From Alistipes sp. (GTDB taxonomy: Bacteria > Bacteroidota > Bacteroidia > Bacteroidales > Rikenellaceae), in NCBI GenBank assembly GCA_020026395.1, contig JAHHQM010000021.1, forward strand, positions 1 through 15,315: a DNA stretch of 15,315 nt, in the 5' to 3' direction. Numbering within the stretch: the first letter of the stretch is position 1; every line of letters starts with the position of its first letter. A program made the translations under genes and the position numbers. This document shows positions 14,098 to 15,315 of this stretch, in pieces. The notes below the pieces were generated by a model, which saw nothing but the letters and a program-made list of their open reading frames with translations, was not told the origin of the DNA and did not search any database.

Positions 14098-14730
14098 TCA
14101 GAACCAGCGGTAAACTTCCCGCAGAATTTCCTCGTTAGAGAGGTCGTTGGGATTGGTGCCGGGAACTCCTTCGGGAATTGGCTCGCCCAATTTTTCGAAT
14201 AATTCGACCCAGTAGCGGGGCATCGTACCATCCGTAGCGCGAAAATTCATCGGGCGGGCGGTGAATCGCGGACGCCCTTCGGGGTTAAGATAGGCGGCAT
14301 GGATTAGCTCCGTGCAATAAAATTTACCGTTGTCGGGGCGAAATGAGTAGTCGTAGGGGAGCCCGATCCACTTTTTTGCACGGGCAACCGCAGCGCGAAC
14401 GCCCGTCGTATCCCGAAGTCGTTTGGCCACGACGCAGGGTTTTCCGTTTATTCTTGCGGATCTTTGCAAAAATTCTTCGAGCGACAGCATCTTTACTCCG
14501 CCCTTGGTCGAGGCCTCAAGCACCGAATCTGCGGGAGCTGCCTTCACAAAAATGGCTGCGTGCGAAAAATTTTGCACCTCATTTTTACCCGTCGCCGAGC
14601 AAATCGCCCGCGTCATCGGGGAGTCTGCGGTAGTCTGAAACAAAAGATCACCCTCCTGTAAGGGCCGTGGCTGCGACGTGCATCCGACGAGGCAAAACAC
14701 CATACCTATATATATTATAGCACGAATCAT
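14098..14730 (-). CDS. YiiX/YebB-like (NlpC/P60 superfamily) cysteine hydrolase lipoprotein
   Basis: A 210-residue exported lipoprotein, counted from ATG 14730. An upstream in-frame start at 14799 would bury the signal sequence, so I reject it. Residues 1-17 form a lipoprotein signal (hydrophobic, lipobox LVGC, acylated C17). The mature part resembles the permuted papain-fold family of YiiX: LQEGDLLFQT near 24-33, FSHAAIFV with the likely catalytic histidine H57, GLPYDYSF near 123-130, and KFYCTELIHAAY with the likely nucleophile C139. The His-before-Cys order is that of the permuted members. Family members cleave amide, peptide or acyl bonds; the substrate here is unknown and cell-envelope hydrolysis is an inference. 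A weak TATCTTTA element lies on its strand at 14758-14751. It transcribes away from the rRNA region. Confidence 0.85.
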   Translation of the reverse strand: MIRAIIYIGMVFCLVGCTSQPRPLQEGDLLFQTTADSPMTRAICSATGKNEVQNFSHAAIFVKAAPADSVLEASTKGGVKMLSLEEFLQRSARINGKPCVVAKRLRDTTGVRAAVARAKKWIGLPYDYSFRPDNGKFYCTELIHAAYLNPEGRPRFTARPMNFRATDGTMPRYWVELFEKLGEPIPEGVPGTNPNDLSNEEILREVYRWF

Positions 14731-14845
14731 ACGCAAAAGGTTATATCTTGTAAAGATAGCAAAAATCCCGGAATTTAATAAAGATTTGGTTCTTAACAAG
14801 ATAGAAAAACGGCCTTAAAATATTTTAAAAATAGTTGTTGAAAAA

Positions 14846-14878
14846 TTTGGAAGTATGGGGATAAAAGCCGTATCTTTG
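14846..14878 (+). promoter_or_regulatory. rRNA promoter P1
   Basis: TTTG (14846-14849), 21-base spacer, TATCTTTG (14871-14878). Confidence 0.82.
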
Positions 14879-14961
14879 CATCCGCTTTGAGAGAAAAACA
14901 TCACTCGAAGCGAGGTTAAATAAAGGTTCTGAAAAAGTTTTCAAAAAATCTTCGAAAAAGA

Positions 14962-14993
14962 TTTGGCAGTTCAAATTATTTGTCTTACCTTTG
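14962..14993 (+). promoter_or_regulatory. rRNA promoter P2
   Basis: TTTG (14962-14965), 20-base spacer, TACCTTTG (14986-14993), followed by CAACCGCAATT. A 7-base inverted repeat AAATCTT/AAGATTT (14946-14952, 14958-14964) overlaps the -33 box. Confidence 0.88.
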
Positions 14994-15074
14994 CAACCGC
15001 AATTATTCTGAAAAGCAGTCGATTGCGAACGGATAAAGGTTCTGAAAAATAGTTTGAAAAATCTTCGAAAAAGA

Positions 15075-15106
15075 TTTGGTGGTTTCGAAAAATTGCTTTA
15101 CCTTTG
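15075..15106 (+). promoter_or_regulatory. rRNA promoter P3
   Basis: TTTG (15075-15078), 20-base spacer, TACCTTTG (15099-15106), followed by CAACCACAATT. The same inverted repeat (15059-15065, 15071-15077) overlaps the -33 box. Confidence 0.88.
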
Positions 15107-15147
15107 CAACCACAATTCACAACGAAAGTTGCGGAACTTTTTAACAC

Positions 15148-15160
15148 TGGTTCTTTGAAT
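15148..15160 (+). promoter_or_regulatory. boxA-like antitermination element in the 16S leader
   Basis: TGGTTCTTTGAAT resembles the rRNA boxA consensus TGCTCTTTAACA and lies downstream of all three promoters, where Nus-factor antitermination signals normally sit. The assignment is by position and partial match only. Confidence 0.45.
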
Positions 15161-15205
15161 TACTGGTATATTTGAGAGAAAAGAAATGTAGTATTTATCT
15201 GTCAA

Positions 15206-15225
15206 TTTCCTTTTTATTAAGGAAA
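15206..15225 (+). other. Leader stem-loop upstream of 16S rRNA
   Basis: TTTCCTT (15206-15212) and AAGGAAA (15219-15225) form a 7-pair stem with a 6-base loop, about 43 bases before the mature 16S end. It may take part in pre-16S folding or processing. Confidence 0.4.
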
Positions 15226-15267
15226 ATCGAATAGTCAGGACTCTAACAATTTATATCTATTTTTTTT

Positions 15268-15315
<48 letters not shown>

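Larger units (their letters stand above)
14922..15117 (+). repeat. Direct duplication carrying rRNA promoters P2 and P3
   Basis: Copies 14922-15004 and 15035-15117 align without gaps, offset 113 bases, with about 67 of 83 positions identical by my count. Differences cluster in the promoter spacer; the upstream AAAGGTTCTG, the hairpin and the -7 region are conserved. Confidence 0.85.
14731..15267 (+). promoter_or_regulatory. rrn: rRNA operon control region
   Basis: This 537-base A/T-rich, gene-free stretch precedes 16S rRNA. It contains three consensus promoters (14846-14878, 14962-14993, 15075-15106), an 83-base direct duplication around the second and third, a 14-base A/T palindrome TTAAAATATTTTAA at 14815-14828 just before the first, and a leader with a boxA-like element. 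AAAGATTTGG occurs at 14780, 14957 and 15070, so a degenerate third copy of the unit may lie at the left end. No tRNA or protein gene is visible. Confidence 0.85.

Noticed and set aside
14731..14799. Upstream start extending the YiiX-like lipoprotein
   Set aside because: It would place 23 residues before the lipoprotein signal peptide and overlaps the weak -7-like element.

Overview
The window looks like chromosomal DNA of a Bacteroidales bacterium, most likely Alistipes or another member of the Rikenellaceae. Three things point there. The first 48 bases of a 16S rRNA gene (with the run GCTAGCGGCAGGCC) close the window. Most transcription starts carry the Bacteroidota -7 box TAnnTTTG, several with a TTG about 19-21 bases upstream. 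Start codons lack clear Shine-Dalgarno sequences. I see no insertion sequence, integrase, CRISPR array or tRNA; the content is mainly core genes.

Left part (1-5877): an aspartate kinase on the plus strand ends at a bidirectional terminator facing a minus-strand DUF4435 protein with a TOPRIM-like active site. Divergent from that gene run an eIF1/SUI1-like protein and, three bases later, a 984-residue secreted protein that joins a zinc-peptidase-like domain, a probable beta-propeller and a probable outer-membrane barrel.

Middle (5917-11216): a class A penicillin-binding protein (PBP1a type) is followed by aspartate-semialdehyde dehydrogenase. Aspartate kinase and this dehydrogenase are the first two steps that make the lysine, threonine, methionine and diaminopimelate precursors, the last being used in the peptidoglycan that the PBP assembles. 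Facing them is rplS (L19). A 415-base gap separates rplS from the divergent surE; it holds a candidate structured RNA on the rplS strand and a structured surE leader.

Right part (11217-15315): a membrane histidine kinase and NarL-type response regulator form a two-gene operon whose promoter sits in the end of surE, just before a terminator hairpin. Then, on the minus strand, come rplT and rpmI (without infC next to them) and a YiiX-type cysteine-hydrolase lipoprotein. The last 540 bases are an rRNA operon control region with three tandem promoters, two of them within an 83-base direct repeat of about 81% identity, leading into 16S rRNA.

The most interesting items are the candidate ncRNA near 10122-10279, the duplicated rRNA promoters with hairpins over their -33 boxes, the promoter-then-terminator arrangement before the kinase, the three-part zincin/propeller/barrel protein, and the solitary DUF4435 gene. 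None is proved novel from sequence alone.
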